Of a stretch of 64,000 nt of DNA, positions 41,626 through 50,915 are shown piece after piece. This DNA is from Candidatus Paceibacterota bacterium (GTDB taxonomy: Bacteria; Verrucomicrobiota; Verrucomicrobiia; Limisphaerales; UBA8199): positions 1-64,000 of the forward strand of contig DAOTCE010000012.1 in NCBI GenBank assembly GCA_035452965.1, given 5' to 3'. A program made the position numbers and the translations under genes. A model generated the notes under the pieces. That model was not told where the DNA came from. It saw only the letters and a list, made by a program, of their open reading frames with translations, and made no database searches. How positions within the stretch are numbered: the stretch's first letter is position 1; every line of letters starts with the position of its first letter.

Positions 41626-44600
41626 ATGTCCGGACCCTTCAGCCGCCGCCGCTGGCTCTGCGTGGCTGTGCTGGCATTCAGCACCTGCGCATATCCACTT
41701 CCCGGCGCATTGGCGGCCGACACGGCCAATCCGGGAAATCCTGTACCTGACACTTCGCCGTTTGTGGTGCGGAACTGGAGAGTCGAGGACGGCCTGCCTC
41801 ACAATTCTGTCAACGCGATCCTGCAAACCCGCGACGGTTACTTGTGGCTGGCCACCAATGACGGACTGGCCCGGTTTGATGGGGTTCATTTTACCGTGTT
41901 CGGCCTCCAAGAGGGGCTGCCCAGCCTGCGGGCTTTGGCGCTGCTGGAGGATCGGCGCGGGGCGCTGTGGATCGGCACCGGCCAGGGAGTCTGCCGATTG
42001 CAGAACGGACGGTTCGAGGCCTGGACGGCCCAGAACGGTTTGGCGGGCAACGAAGTCACTTCGCTGGCCCAAGACTCCGCCGGGGCAATCTGGATCGGCA
42101 CCCCCACTGGCTTGAGCCGCTGGCTGGACGGCCAGTTGCGCACGTTTGGCAAGGTCGAAGGCCTCAATGACAAACGGGTCCGGGCGCTGACGGCGCTGCA
42201 AGAAGGGGGCGTTCTGGTTTCGATGTTCTATGAAGGCCTGTTTCAATGGGACGGAAACAGGTTCGTGCAATTGCCAAAACAAACGGACGTTTCAAGTGCG
42301 CCGCCCGGCTGCCTCTTGCAGGATCGAAAGGGCAGTATCTGGGCGGGTCTGGCTAGGGGAATTGTGCTCTGTCGCACCGAGGGAAAATGGCGTCAATACG
42401 GTCGAGAGCAAGGTTTGCCTCCGAACAACATTCTGCGCCTGGTTGAAGCGGCGGATGGAATCATATGGGCGGCCGCAGGCAACGGCGGCCTTTATGGACT
42501 GGGTGGCGGCAGCTCCGCCGCTCGCTGGCAGCGGGTTACTGGCCCAGGCGAAGGAGCCATATCCCTGTGTGAGGATCGCGAGCAGAACCTGTGGGTAGGC
42601 TTCCGCGCCCGGGGCTTGGCGCGGCTGAAGCCCAAGCGAATATCGGTCATCCCCATCCTGAAGGGGGAAGGCGAAGCCATGCCAAGAACGCTGGCCGAAA
42701 CGCCGGATGGCTGTTTGTGGGTCGGCACCAGCAGCGGCGGTCTGTTTCGCATTCAGGATGGCAAGCTCGATCCCTTCCTGCGCGGGCCGCCCGTCCGGGG
42801 GTTCCCCTATGTCAGCGCGGTGTTGGCCGCCGGAGATGACAGCGTGTGGTGGGGCGCCGGCCCGGCTCTATTCCAATGGAAGGACGGGCGGCTGCTTTCC
42901 GACTACAGTTCGGAATACAGGTCGTGGCTGCGAGAGGACCGCATCCGGGCTTTATGCGAAGACCGGCAGGGTGGAATCTGGGTCGGAACGCAGAACGGCC
43001 AGCTTCGGCTGCTGCGCGCGGGAGAATTCCTGTCCTTCACTAATGCGCAACCGGCCGCTCCGATTACGGATCTGTTGCAGCAGGCCGATGGGACCCTGCT
43101 GATCGGCACGTATGGCAAAGGGCTCTTGCGGCTTCAGGGCGGGGAATGTTCACCGGCAATAAACCATAATGGGCCGCGAAGCCTTTTCATCCTGGCCTTG
43201 CACCAGGATTCGAGTGGAGTGCTTTGGATTGGCACTGAGGGAGGCGGGTTGATGCGGTGCGAGGGAGGCCGAATCACCACTCTTACGATCCGGAACGGGC
43301 TGATCAGTGATACCATCGTGCAGATCCTGGAGGACGGCGTCGGATTCCTCTGGCTAGGCTCCTACCGGGGAATCCTGCGGCTCAGCAAGCTGGAGTTGGC
43401 CGAGTTTGCGGAAGGCAAGACCGCTTTCGTACATCCGCTCCTTCTCAGCCAGTCGGATGGCCTCCCCTCGGAGCAATGCATGTTGGGCTTTAATGCCGGC
43501 CTCAGAACGCGCGGCGGCTTGCTCCACTTTTCCACCAGCCGCGGCATTGTGGTTGTCAACCCAACCCAACCCAGGACTAATTCGTCCGCGCCCGCAGTCT
43601 GGCTGGAGAAAGTGCTCGTGGACGGCGCGGTTTATCATGCGAGAATCCAGCCCGGGAGTGTTCCCACGGCACCGGCAGGCAAGGCGGGTGAGTTGGCGCC
43701 AAGGGAGAACCTGAAGCTCCCACCTGGAAAGAGGCGGTTGGAGTTTATCTACACCGGCCTTAGCCTTGGCGCGCCGGAGAATATCCGTTTCCGCTACCGG
43801 CTCGATGGACTCGATGACCGTTGGTTCGAAGCAGGCAAGGAGCGCTCGGTCTCCTACTCGCTGCTACCTGCCGGACGCTACCGGTTCCACGTGACCGCCT
43901 GCGACAACCCCGGAATCTGGAATGACCAGGGGGCGAGTATGGCCTTTGAGGTCGAACCTTTCTTCTGGCAGACTTGGTGGTTCCGTTTGGGCTTGCTCGG
44001 GGTTTTGGCGGCGAGCCTCGTTGCCACGGTCCGCTACATTTCCTTCCGCCGGCTGCGTCTGCGCCTGCACCGGCTGGAGCAAGAAGCCGCGGTGCAGAGA
44101 GAGCGCGCCCGGATTGCCAAGGACCTGCACGATGATCTGGGAGCGCACCTGAGCCAGATCGCCATGCTGAGTGAGTTGGCGCAAAGCGACCTTCATAAGC
44201 CGGAGCAGGCCCACGGACATATTGATCTGATCTTTCGCACCGCACGGTCGGTCACACGCGCGTTGGACGAGATTGTCTGGGCGGTCAATCCGCGCAACGA
44301 CAGCCTGGATCGTTTCGCGGCGCATATCTGCACCTTCGCTCCGGAGTTCCTGCGGGCGGCTGGCATAAGCTGCCGGCTGGATGTGCCGATGGATCTGCCA
44401 GCCATCGTGCTGCCGGCCAACGTGCGCCACCACTGTTACCTGGCGTTCAAGGAAGCGCTCAACAACGTGGCCAAGCATGCCGGGGCGACCGAGGTCTGGT
44501 TGCGGCTCCAATTGGGCCCACGGGAACTCTCCCTGGTTATCGAAGACAACGGACGAGGGTTTACTCCGGGCACGGGAGGCGCGCCCGGAGAAGACGGACT

Positions 44601-44718
44601 GGCCAACCTGCGCCAGCGGATGAGCGACATCGGCGGACGCTTTGAGCAACACAGTGAGCCTGGACAAGGAACCGGCACCCGGCTTGTCGCGCCGCTGGAG
44701 TTCAGCGCGTATGCATGA
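41626..44718 (+). CDS. Propeller-type sensor histidine kinase (HisKA_3)
   Basis: A protein of 1,030 residues. After a signal-type N terminus, residues about 45-650 form the two-component-regulator propeller (repeats of the form DGYLWLATNDGLARFD and GALWIGTGQGVCRL). A Y_Y_Y domain (about 680-780), one transmembrane helix (about 784-803) and a dimerisation helix with the phosphorylatable His in RIAKDLHDDLGAHL (about residue 834) follow. The ATPase domain has EALNNVAKHAGATEVWL, DNGRGF and GLANLRQRM. The architecture is a one-piece periplasmic sensor as used by glycan-responsive systems, but without a fused receiver or AraC domain. The cognate regulator follows at once. Expected stimulus: a carbohydrate or its breakdown product. 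Confidence 0.9.
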   Translation: MSGPFSRRRWLCVAVLAFSTCAYPLPGALAADTANPGNPVPDTSPFVVRNWRVEDGLPHNSVNAILQTRDGYLWLATNDGLARFDGVHFTVFGLQEGLPSLRALALLEDRRGALWIGTGQGVCRLQNGRFEAWTAQNGLAGNEVTSLAQDSAGAIWIGTPTGLSRWLDGQLRTFGKVEGLNDKRVRALTALQEGGVLVSMFYEGLFQWDGNRFVQLPKQTDVSSAPPGCLLQDRKGSIWAGLARGIVLCRTEGKWRQYGREQGLPPNNILRLVEAADGIIWAAAGNGGLYGLGGGSSAARWQRVTGPGEGAISLCEDREQNLWVGFRARGLARLKPKRISVIPILKGEGEAMPRTLAETPDGCLWVGTSSGGLFRIQDGKLDPFLRGPPVRGFPYVSAVLAAGDDSVWWGAGPALFQWKDGRLLSDYSSEYRSWLREDRIRALCEDRQGGIWVGTQNGQLRLLRAGEFLSFTNAQPAAPITDLLQQADGTLLIGTYGKGLLRLQGGECSPAINHNGPRSLFILALHQDSSGVLWIGTEGGGLMRCEGGRITTLTIRNGLISDTIVQILEDGVGFLWLGSYRGILRLSKLELAEFAEGKTAFVHPLLLSQSDGLPSEQCMLGFNAGLRTRGGLLHFSTSRGIVVVNPTQPRTNSSAPAVWLEKVLVDGAVYHARIQPGSVPTAPAGKAGELAPRENLKLPPGKRRLEFIYTGLSLGAPENIRFRYRLDGLDDRWFEAGKERSVSYSLLPAGRYRFHVTACDNPGIWNDQGASMAFEVEPFFWQTWWFRLGLLGVLAASLVATVRYISFRRLRLRLHRLEQEAAVQRERARIAKDLHDDLGAHLSQIAMLSELAQSDLHKPEQAHGHIDLIFRTARSVTRALDEIVWAVNPRNDSLDRFAAHICTFAPEFLRAAGISCRLDVPMDLPAIVLPANVRHHCYLAFKEALNNVAKHAGATEVWLRLQLGPRELSLVIEDNGRGFTPGTGGAPGEDGLANLRQRMSDIGGRFEQHSEPGQGTGTRLVAPLEFSAYA

Positions 44719-44789
44719 GGAAGCGCGGGCAGCTTGCCCGCTTGTCTGGCCTTCAATCCGCAAAGCGGACAAGGATGTCCGCGCTTTCC
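44719..44789. repeat. Composite palindromic element at the kinase/regulator junction
   Basis: The outer arms 44719-44731 and 44776-44789 are imperfect inverted repeats. Inside are two perfect hairpins: GCGGGC/GCCCGC (44725-44741) and GCGGACA/TGTCCGC (44765-44782). It begins 1 base after the kinase stop and separates it from the regulator start. The layout matches the elements at 9612 and 50739. Confidence 0.65.
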
Positions 44790-44852
44790 TCCGGCCTATC
44801 AGCACAATTGCCGATGGCTGAAATATTCAGGGTTGCGTTACGCTCAAACCTG

Positions 44853-45497
44853 ATGGCACCTATTGAACCCATGCCTATATCGGTGGCGATAGTAGAGGAC
44901 GACGGGCCGCTGCGGGCCAGCCTTTCGGGCATCCTGGAGCGCGCACCGGATTGCCGTTGTGTCGGCGTGTTTGCCAGCGCGGAGGAGGCGCTCTCCGAAA
45001 TGCCCGCCCTGTCCCCGCAGGTCGTTCTCATGGATATCAACCTGCCGGGCATGGACGGGGTCCAATGTGTCCGGCGGTTGGCTGAGCTCGTCCCAAAGGC
45101 GCAGATCCTTATGCTGACCGTTCACGAGGACACAGACACCATTTTCGAGTCGCTGTCCGCCGGTGCGGCGGGTTACCTCCTCAAGCCGGTTAGGGCCGCC
45201 GAGCTGCTGGCAGCCGTGAAGGATGTTTATGCCGGCGGCGCGCCGATGACCAGTAACATTGCCCGCAAAGTGGTGCAGTCATTCAAGCGCGCAGGCGCCG
45301 GCCCGGACAGCGGCAAGCAACTCTCTCCCCGCGAACGCGACGTGCTCGACTATTTGGTGAAAGGCTATAGCTACAAGGAAGTTGCAGAACAGATGGGTAT
45401 CAGCTACAGCACGGTGCACACGCATATCGAGCATATCTATCACAAGCTGCACGTTCAATCGCGGGCGCAAGCGGTAGCCAAATACCTGCGTGTCTAG
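44853..45497 (+). CDS. LuxR/NarL-type response regulator
   Basis: A protein of 214 residues from ATG 44853 (or 208 from 44871). A longer frame from 44715 overlaps the kinase stop but runs through the palindromic element, so it is not the probable start. The receiver domain begins ISVAIVEDDGPLRASL, has the phosphoacceptor Asp in VVLMDINLPGMDG, the switch Thr in LMLTVHED and the Lys in YLLKPV. The LuxR-type DNA-binding domain is at about 150-210 (LSPRERDVLDYLVKGYSYKEVAEQM, STVHTHIEHIYHKL). It is the partner of the kinase before it, and may control the next genes (DUF4838 and sulfatase). Confidence 0.93.
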   Translation: MAPIEPMPISVAIVEDDGPLRASLSGILERAPDCRCVGVFASAEEALSEMPALSPQVVLMDINLPGMDGVQCVRRLAELVPKAQILMLTVHEDTDTIFESLSAGAAGYLLKPVRAAELLAAVKDVYAGGAPMTSNIARKVVQSFKRAGAGPDSGKQLSPRERDVLDYLVKGYSYKEVAEQMGISYSTVHTHIEHIYHKLHVQSRAQAVAKYLRV

Positions 45498-45501
45498 GAC
45501 T

Positions 45502-47292
45502 ATGAAACTGCGCCTTACGTTCCAGACCCTCGTCGTCGCCAATTTGGCTTGCGCAAGCGCGCAAGCTGAATGGGTCAACACGCTCAAACCGCCGGGGAAG
45601 CCCGCTGGCAGGATCACAGTGGCGAAATCCGGCAGGCCCCAAGGGGTCATCCAGCTCCCGGATCGCCCCACGCCGCAGGAAACCAATGCTGCCGCCCAGC
45701 TCCAGTTCTGGATTAAGGAGATTACGGGCGCGACGCTCGCCATCAATCCCGGCAAGGCGCGCGGCAGCCTCATCGCCATCCGCACCGATGCCTCGCTCGG
45801 GGATGAGGGCTACGGCATTGGTGTCAACCGCGGCCAGATCATCCTCTCGGGCGGCAAGACCCGCGGCGTTATGAATGCGGTTTATGCGCTGCTGGAGGAA
45901 GACCTTGGCTGCCGTTTCTACGCTGACGATTCCGTTCGGCTGCCCCGGGCCGGAACGCTGGTCATCGCTCCGGTTGCGCGCCGTTACGTGCCAAGACTGA
46001 AGATTCGCGATCCGTTCTACGCCTGCGCTTTCGACCCGGTCTGGTCTCTGCGCAACCGGGCGAACGCTCCCAGCGCTGCGGTTCCCGAGGAATTGGGCGG
46101 CCGCGTGGACTATGACGGCATGTTTGTCCACACTCATGGACAGATCCTGCCTCCGGACAAGTATCTCAAGGAACACCCGGACTACTTCGCGCAGCAAGCC
46201 GACGGCAACCGCACCCCCGCCCAGCTTTGCGCGACTCACCCCGAGGTGGTGCGGATCGCGATTGACTACGTGCGCAAGGTGCTCAAGGAGAATCCCGACA
46301 CCGAAATCCTCAGCGTTTCCAAGAATGACTGTCAGGTAAGCTGCCTCTGCGAGCGCTGCAAGGAGCTGCGTGCGGCAGAGGGGTCCGACATGGCCAACCA
46401 GTTATTCCTCGTCAACCAGGTGGCCGCGGCCATCGAGCAGGAGCACCCTGATGTCATCATAGACACGCTGGCCTACCTGGAGACGATCCAGGTGCCGAAG
46501 ACCGTGCGTCCCCGCAAGAACGTCGCCATTCGGCTCTGCAACGACTCAGTTGGGGCCTGGTCGCGTCCGTTCACTCCGGCCGAGAAGTGCGACGTGGCGA
46601 AGCTCGCCAGCGCCTGGGGCGCCGTTCACAACCGCATCTACATCTGGGACTACAACGTGAACTTCAGCCATTACCTGGCTCCGATGCCGAACCTGGACGT
46701 GATGGCTGCCAATATCCGCTTTTGGATTCAGCACAACGCCGAAGGTGTTATGCTGCAAGGGGGCTACCAAGGGCCAGCCGAGCGGGATCAGATGAAGTGC
46801 TGGGTGACCGCCAAGCTGCTCTGGAACCCGTCGTGGGACGAGCAGGCGCTGGCGCGGGACTTTGTCCAGGGCCATTACGGCAAGGCCGCTTCCGCGATAT
46901 TGGATTATGAGGCGTTGCTGGAGAAGACGAAGACCGACCACGCCAGAGATCTAGCCTCGCCTGCGGGGGGCATTCGATACCCGATGGACGCGCCGTTCTT
47001 TGACAAGGACTTTGTGACGCAGGCGACGGACATATTTGCCCGCGCCAAGACCTTGGCCGGAGGTGAAGCGGAGCTGCTGCGCCGCGTCGAGCGCGCGGAG
47101 TTGCCGATCCTCTATGTAAAGTGTGTGCGCGGCCCGGGATTCGTGGGAGACAGCTATGCGCAGGTGGTGGCCGAGTTTGAACGCATCGCACGGCGCGAGA
47201 AGGTCCGGTTCCTGCAAGAAGGCGGTACGGACTTCGAGGCCAAGCTGGCCGGCTACAAGAACCAAATCCGAAAGCCAGCGACCGGACTTTGA
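45502..47292 (+). CDS. Secreted DUF4838 protein
   Basis: A protein of 596 residues with a signal peptide (MKLRLTFQTLVVANLACASAQA). The N-terminal part (ETNAAAQLQFWIKEITGATL, GVMNAVYALLEEDLGCRFY) is the alpha-glucuronidase/GH20-like beta-domain that precedes the barrel in DUF4838 proteins. The DUF4838 barrel follows, with SVSKNDCQVSCLCERC and IYIWDYNVNFSHYLAPMPNLDVMAANIRFW. These proteins are abundant in Verrucomicrobiota, Planctomycetota and Bacteroidota polysaccharide loci and are thought to be glycosidases, although I know no firm substrate. The start lies 4 bases after the regulator stop, so it is most likely in the same operon as the two-component system. Confidence 0.8.
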   Translation: MKLRLTFQTLVVANLACASAQAEWVNTLKPPGKPAGRITVAKSGRPQGVIQLPDRPTPQETNAAAQLQFWIKEITGATLAINPGKARGSLIAIRTDASLGDEGYGIGVNRGQIILSGGKTRGVMNAVYALLEEDLGCRFYADDSVRLPRAGTLVIAPVARRYVPRLKIRDPFYACAFDPVWSLRNRANAPSAAVPEELGGRVDYDGMFVHTHGQILPPDKYLKEHPDYFAQQADGNRTPAQLCATHPEVVRIAIDYVRKVLKENPDTEILSVSKNDCQVSCLCERCKELRAAEGSDMANQLFLVNQVAAAIEQEHPDVIIDTLAYLETIQVPKTVRPRKNVAIRLCNDSVGAWSRPFTPAEKCDVAKLASAWGAVHNRIYIWDYNVNFSHYLAPMPNLDVMAANIRFWIQHNAEGVMLQGGYQGPAERDQMKCWVTAKLLWNPSWDEQALARDFVQGHYGKAASAILDYEALLEKTKTDHARDLASPAGGIRYPMDAPFFDKDFVTQATDIFARAKTLAGGEAELLRRVERAELPILYVKCVRGPGFVGDSYAQVVAEFERIARREKVRFLQEGGTDFEAKLAGYKNQIRKPATGL

Positions 47293-47316
47293 TCCCTTGT
47301 CGGCGGAGGGCTGTCG

Positions 47317-48747
47317 TCAGGGACCTTCGGCCTGGCCGGAGCTCGCCGTCGGCTTGAAGTCGGGATTGGGTGTGGGCATTTGCGCGTCCACGGATCGGCG
47401 CCAGTTCTGCAGCAGCTTGCGCAGCTCCGCCGACTTTTCGGGCCTTTCTCTGGCGAGGTCAAGCGCCTCGCCGGGGTCGTCCTTCAGGTTGTAAAGCTCC
47501 ACGCGCATGTCCTCGTAATGCTCGATCAGCTTCCAGTCGCTCTTGCGCACGACGCCATAAGGCCGCACGCGGTCGTTGCTCCAGTAATGCGGATAGTGCC
47601 AGAAAAGGGCTTCGCGCTTGAGGGAACCGCTTTGCTTCAGTAACGGCACCAGGCTGTGTCCATCTACGGGGCCAGGCAGTTTGGCGCCGGCCATCTCCAG
47701 CAGGGTGGGGAGGAAGTCAATGCTGCTAACTGGCACGCCGCATGTTGTGGCCGGCTGGGTGGCACCCGGCCACTTGATAATCAGCGGCTCCCGGATGCCA
47801 CCTTCGTATGGATATCCCTTGCCGGCGCGCAACGGCGCGTTCGAAGTGGATTGGGGCCAGAGTCCGCCGTTGTCGGACATGAACACCACTACCGTGTTGT
47901 TGGCGATACCCAGCGCATCGAGCCTGCGCAGGATGCGGCCAACGCTGTCATCCACGCTTTCGATCATCGCGGCATAGACCGCATTGGTCTGCTCGCCTGG
48001 CGCAGCCCGGTTCTTGTAGTTGGTGACGGCCTCGGCCTTGGCCTCCAGCGGCCGGTGCACGGCGTAATGGGGGAAGTAGAGAAAGAACGGCCCCTTCTTA
48101 TGCTGCTCGATGAAATGCTCGGCGGCATCCGTCAAGCGGTCCGTTAAGTAATCGCCCGGGTTCCCGCCTGGCTTGAGGCCCGGCACGGTGTGGGTCTTGC
48201 CCTCATACGGCCAGAAGTACGAGGCTGGATGGCCGATGTCACCGCCAGCGACGTTGAGATCGAAGCCTTGGTGCTGGGGGAAGAACCGGGGCCCGCCGAG
48301 ATGCCATTTGCCAATGCTGGCGCAAACGTAACCCGCCGGCTTGAGCGCCTCCGCAATGGTGACCTCCTCCAGGGGCAGGAACATTCGCCACTTCGGCACC
48401 CGCAAGGCGCGTTTCGGAGCATCACCATGCCCCGGGATCCAATCGGTCAGGTGGAGCCGCGCCGGGTATTTGCCGGTCATAATGCTCGCCCGCGTCGGCG
48501 AGCAGACCGCGCACGCCGCGTAGGCGTCCGTGAATCGCATGCCCTCCCTGGCCAACCGGTCAATGTGTGGAGTCCGATAATACTGGCTGCCAAAGCACCC
48601 GACATCCGCCCAGCCCAGGTCGTCAATCAGGATGAAAACGATGTTAGGCGGCTTAACCTCGGCGGCCTGGCCGCTGGCGACGGAGCCGGCCACGATTACC
48701 CCAACCGCCGCCATAATGCCAATTATGAAGTTCCGCGCCGTGCTCAT
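47317..48747 (-). CDS. Sulfatase (arylsulfatase family)
   Basis: A protein of 476 residues from MSTARNFIIG, with a signal peptide. It has PPNIVFILIDDLGWADVGCFG (metal-binding aspartates) and CSPTRAS, the Cys-x-Pro-x-Arg sequence that a formylglycine-generating enzyme must modify, then LTGKYPAR-type and HLGG elements and FMSDNGGLWPQ. It removes sulfate esters from carbohydrates, in the periplasm or outside. It is convergent with the DUF4838 gene (24 bases between the two ends). A maturation enzyme is not encoded in this window. Confidence 0.92.
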   Translation of the reverse strand: MSTARNFIIGIMAAVGVIVAGSVASGQAAEVKPPNIVFILIDDLGWADVGCFGSQYYRTPHIDRLAREGMRFTDAYAACAVCSPTRASIMTGKYPARLHLTDWIPGHGDAPKRALRVPKWRMFLPLEEVTIAEALKPAGYVCASIGKWHLGGPRFFPQHQGFDLNVAGGDIGHPASYFWPYEGKTHTVPGLKPGGNPGDYLTDRLTDAAEHFIEQHKKGPFFLYFPHYAVHRPLEAKAEAVTNYKNRAAPGEQTNAVYAAMIESVDDSVGRILRRLDALGIANNTVVVFMSDNGGLWPQSTSNAPLRAGKGYPYEGGIREPLIIKWPGATQPATTCGVPVSSIDFLPTLLEMAGAKLPGPVDGHSLVPLLKQSGSLKREALFWHYPHYWSNDRVRPYGVVRKSDWKLIEHYEDMRVELYNLKDDPGEALDLARERPEKSAELRKLLQNWRRSVDAQMPTPNPDFKPTASSGQAEGP

Positions 48748-48963
48748 CCCCGCCAGGCTACCCAAACATGCCTGGGATGACGAATGCTTTCACCTGCTGC
48801 CAATTTGGCATGAGCCGCACCATTCCTGGCCACCGCTCGTGGGTCAGGTTCTTCAAGGCTCGCTAATGAGAAATGCCGTCGTCCGGACCGGAAAACTTCA
48901 ATCTCCAGGCCGATGTCGGTTAGAATGTCCAGGGCTGTTAACACCCGTGAGACATCAGCCGGC

Positions 48964-48980
48964 ATCGGCATTTTTGCCGA
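48964..48980 (+). promoter_or_regulatory. Palindromic site ATCGGCA-TTTT-TGCCGA upstream of pseudopilin
   Basis: A perfect 6-bp inverted repeat (TCGGCA/TGCCGA) with TTTT between. It has the same spacing to a GCTA element as the site at 39393, and lies 62 bases before ATG 49043. The similarity extends a few bases upstream (CCGGYATCGGCA). Confidence 0.5.
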
Positions 48981-49042
48981 CTGGCCTGTTCCCGGGGGAA
49001 ACGCTAGTCTCGCGCTACAACTGATTCGGCTTGCGAAATCCA

Positions 49043-49864
49043 ATGCCCAGAGAGGACTCTGAAGTGCGCCTGACGGCACGGTCATCGTGGCGCCTTGCTC
49101 GCGGGTTGCGCGGTGGTGGTGCGTTTACCCTTATTGAACTGCTGGTGGTCATCGCCATCATCGCAATCCTGGCGGCGCTGCTGTTGCCGGCGCTCGCAAA
49201 GGCCAGGTCCAAGGCTCAGCAAGCGCAGTGTATCAACAATCTCAAGCAATGGGGCGTGGCAGTTGTCATGTACGCCGGTGACAACAATGAGCGCTTTCCC
49301 GATAATACCGACGCCCCTGACCTGGCCTGGTTGAGCGCGTCCATGAATACCAACTTTTACCCCGCTTACCTCTACAAGAACGTCCAAGGCACCGCCGGCA
49401 GCGGTCAACGCTCCAGGAACGATCTCCTTTATTGCCCGACTGACGTCTGGCGACGGGCATATGAAGCCGGTGTCAGCGCCAAGACGCTGATTGGCTACCA
49501 CTGGCTGCCGGCACGGGCGGTCGCCTCCACGTACGAGAGCTTCGGCGTTAAGGAGTGGTTCTACCGGAGGAAGCTGGGCGGGTCGTATCGCAGTGCTCCC
49601 GTGATGGTGGACGCGATCGAGCACGGCGGAGTTGCCGGGCAGCCGTATTGGAATATCAGTTTGCCTTCGATCAACTACGCCGGGCCGGCCTCCAGTCATC
49701 CAGGCCCCGGCGGGATCCCGACCGGCGGCAGCTTCCTTTTTGAAGATGGCCGCGTGGAGTGGATCAAATTCAACGGCAACACCAACAGCATTGCCCCAGC
49801 CGCACAAAGTGGCGTGGGGTTGTATTACTGCAAGCCGGTAAGGATCGGCAACGGGCCCTGGTAA
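49043..49864 (+). CDS. Pseudopilin-like secreted protein
   Basis: A protein of 273 residues from ATG 49043 (MPREDSEVRL); a TTG at 49031 is in frame but less likely. A basic leader of about 26 residues ends GGGAFTLIELLVVI, the prepilin cleavage and methylation motif, followed by one membrane helix ending LPALAKARSKAQQAQC and then INNLKQWGVAV. The C-terminal half carries FLFEDGRVEWIKFNGN, a form of the DG motif of the H-X9-DG group. It is a complete relative of the truncated gene at the left edge. The envelope role of these many pseudopilins is unproven. Control by the palindromic site at 48964 is plausible. Confidence 0.85.
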   Translation: MPREDSEVRLTARSSWRLARGLRGGGAFTLIELLVVIAIIAILAALLLPALAKARSKAQQAQCINNLKQWGVAVVMYAGDNNERFPDNTDAPDLAWLSASMNTNFYPAYLYKNVQGTAGSGQRSRNDLLYCPTDVWRRAYEAGVSAKTLIGYHWLPARAVASTYESFGVKEWFYRRKLGGSYRSAPVMVDAIEHGGVAGQPYWNISLPSINYAGPASSHPGPGGIPTGGSFLFEDGRVEWIKFNGNTNSIAPAAQSGVGLYYCKPVRIGNGPW

Positions 49865-49926
49865 GACGATGCCAGGCGCGACCTGGCCCTATCAGCGGAC
49901 GGCGTCCGCCGTCAGGCGATATCCGC

Positions 49927-50628
49927 TTAGTTCAGCGGGCGAACACGAATATTGCGGTAAGCAACCGGCCCGTGATTGCCCTGGAACATGAGCGGGCCCC
50001 GGGCCTTTTCCTTCCCGTCAACGCCGCCCGGGGTGGGGTTTGGCATCTCCACATTCTGATGGATGACATTGCCGTTCAGTGTGACCTTGAGGAATTTCGC
50101 GTTGGCTGTCTTCCTGCCTGCCGCGTCAAACCGTGGCGCCTGCCAGCAGATCTCGTACTTGCTCCACTCTCCGGGCTTGCGGTACTTCGGATTCTTCGGC
50201 GGCTGCGCGCCGTAGATCGCGCCCATGTCGCCGGGGCCGGGATTGGCGTCCTTGCCGAAGCTGTCCAGCACTTGTACCTCGTATTCGCCCATCACGTAGA
50301 TTCCGCTGTTTGAGTTCTTCGGCACCATCACCTCCAGCGTGATAACCGCATCGCCGAACACGTCCGTGCTGTATAGGTCCAGGCTCTTCCCATGCCCTGT
50401 GGTATCGTTAATCAGTTCGCGGCCACGGGGGCTGACGCTCAGCACCTTCGGATTTGTCGAGGAGGGTTTCGCACTCCCGACTTTCCATTGACTGGCGGTC
50501 GATCCTTCTGGGCGCGGCTTCCAGCCGGTCAGGTCCTTGCCGTTGAATGGTTTTGCCAAGGCGCCGAGTGCCGCACCGGATGAACCGAGCATGGCAGCGA
50601 CGACAACCAACACTGTGAACATTTTCAT
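49927..50628 (-). CDS. Secreted DUF1080 protein (3-keto-disaccharide hydrolase type)
   Basis: A protein of 233 residues from MKMFTVLVVVAAMLG, with a signal peptide ending near ALGAL. The fold marks of DUF1080, a concanavalin-like jelly roll, are visible: KPFNGKDLTGWKPR, STDVFGDAVITLEVMVPKNSNSGIYVMGEYEVQVLD and GPLMFQGNHGPVAYRNIRVRPLN. Some members cleave 3-keto-glucosides, and most are uncharacterised. The gene is divergent from the SGNH hydrolase gene, with a palindromic element between the two. Confidence 0.88.
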   Translation of the reverse strand: MKMFTVLVVVAAMLGSSGAALGALAKPFNGKDLTGWKPRPEGSTASQWKVGSAKPSSTNPKVLSVSPRGRELINDTTGHGKSLDLYSTDVFGDAVITLEVMVPKNSNSGIYVMGEYEVQVLDSFGKDANPGPGDMGAIYGAQPPKNPKYRKPGEWSKYEICWQAPRFDAAGRKTANAKFLKVTLNGNVIHQNVEMPNPTPGGVDGKEKARGPLMFQGNHGPVAYRNIRVRPLN

Positions 50629-50738
50629 AGATTGTTGCAGATTTCCCGCGCGACCCAGCGACGGCTGGAACGCGCGCGCGCAATTATGTATTACCCGGAC
50701 GGGGGCAAGGAAAAGCAAAAAATGGTCCGCAGTAAGGC

Positions 50739-50818
50739 CTTAGTCCTGGGTGGGGCCGCCTCGCCAAGGCGGCCAAACGGTGGCGCTTTCGGCAAAAGCG
50801 CCCTGCCAGACTGAGGGA
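50739..50818. repeat. Composite palindromic element in a divergent promoter region
   Basis: Two perfect hairpins are in tandem: GGCCGCCT/AGGCGGCC (50754-50774) and GGCGCTTT/AAAGCGCC (50782-50802), each with a 5-base loop. Imperfect outer arms pair 50739-50757 with about 50801-50818. The structure matches the other composite elements of the window, although the arms differ in sequence. Confidence 0.6.
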
Positions 50819-50915
50819 TTACAATCCGCAACAAATGGCCCGCGCGTCAGGATTTGTTGTCCATTCTGCAACATCTGCTCGCCAACACCTCTCGGAGCCA
50901 CTATCTAGTGGAATC

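Noticed and set aside
44715..44852. Longer N terminus of the response regulator overlapping the kinase stop
   Set aside because: The added residues come from the palindromic element and have no receiver-domain resemblance; ATG 44853 or 44871 is closer to the normal start of the domain.
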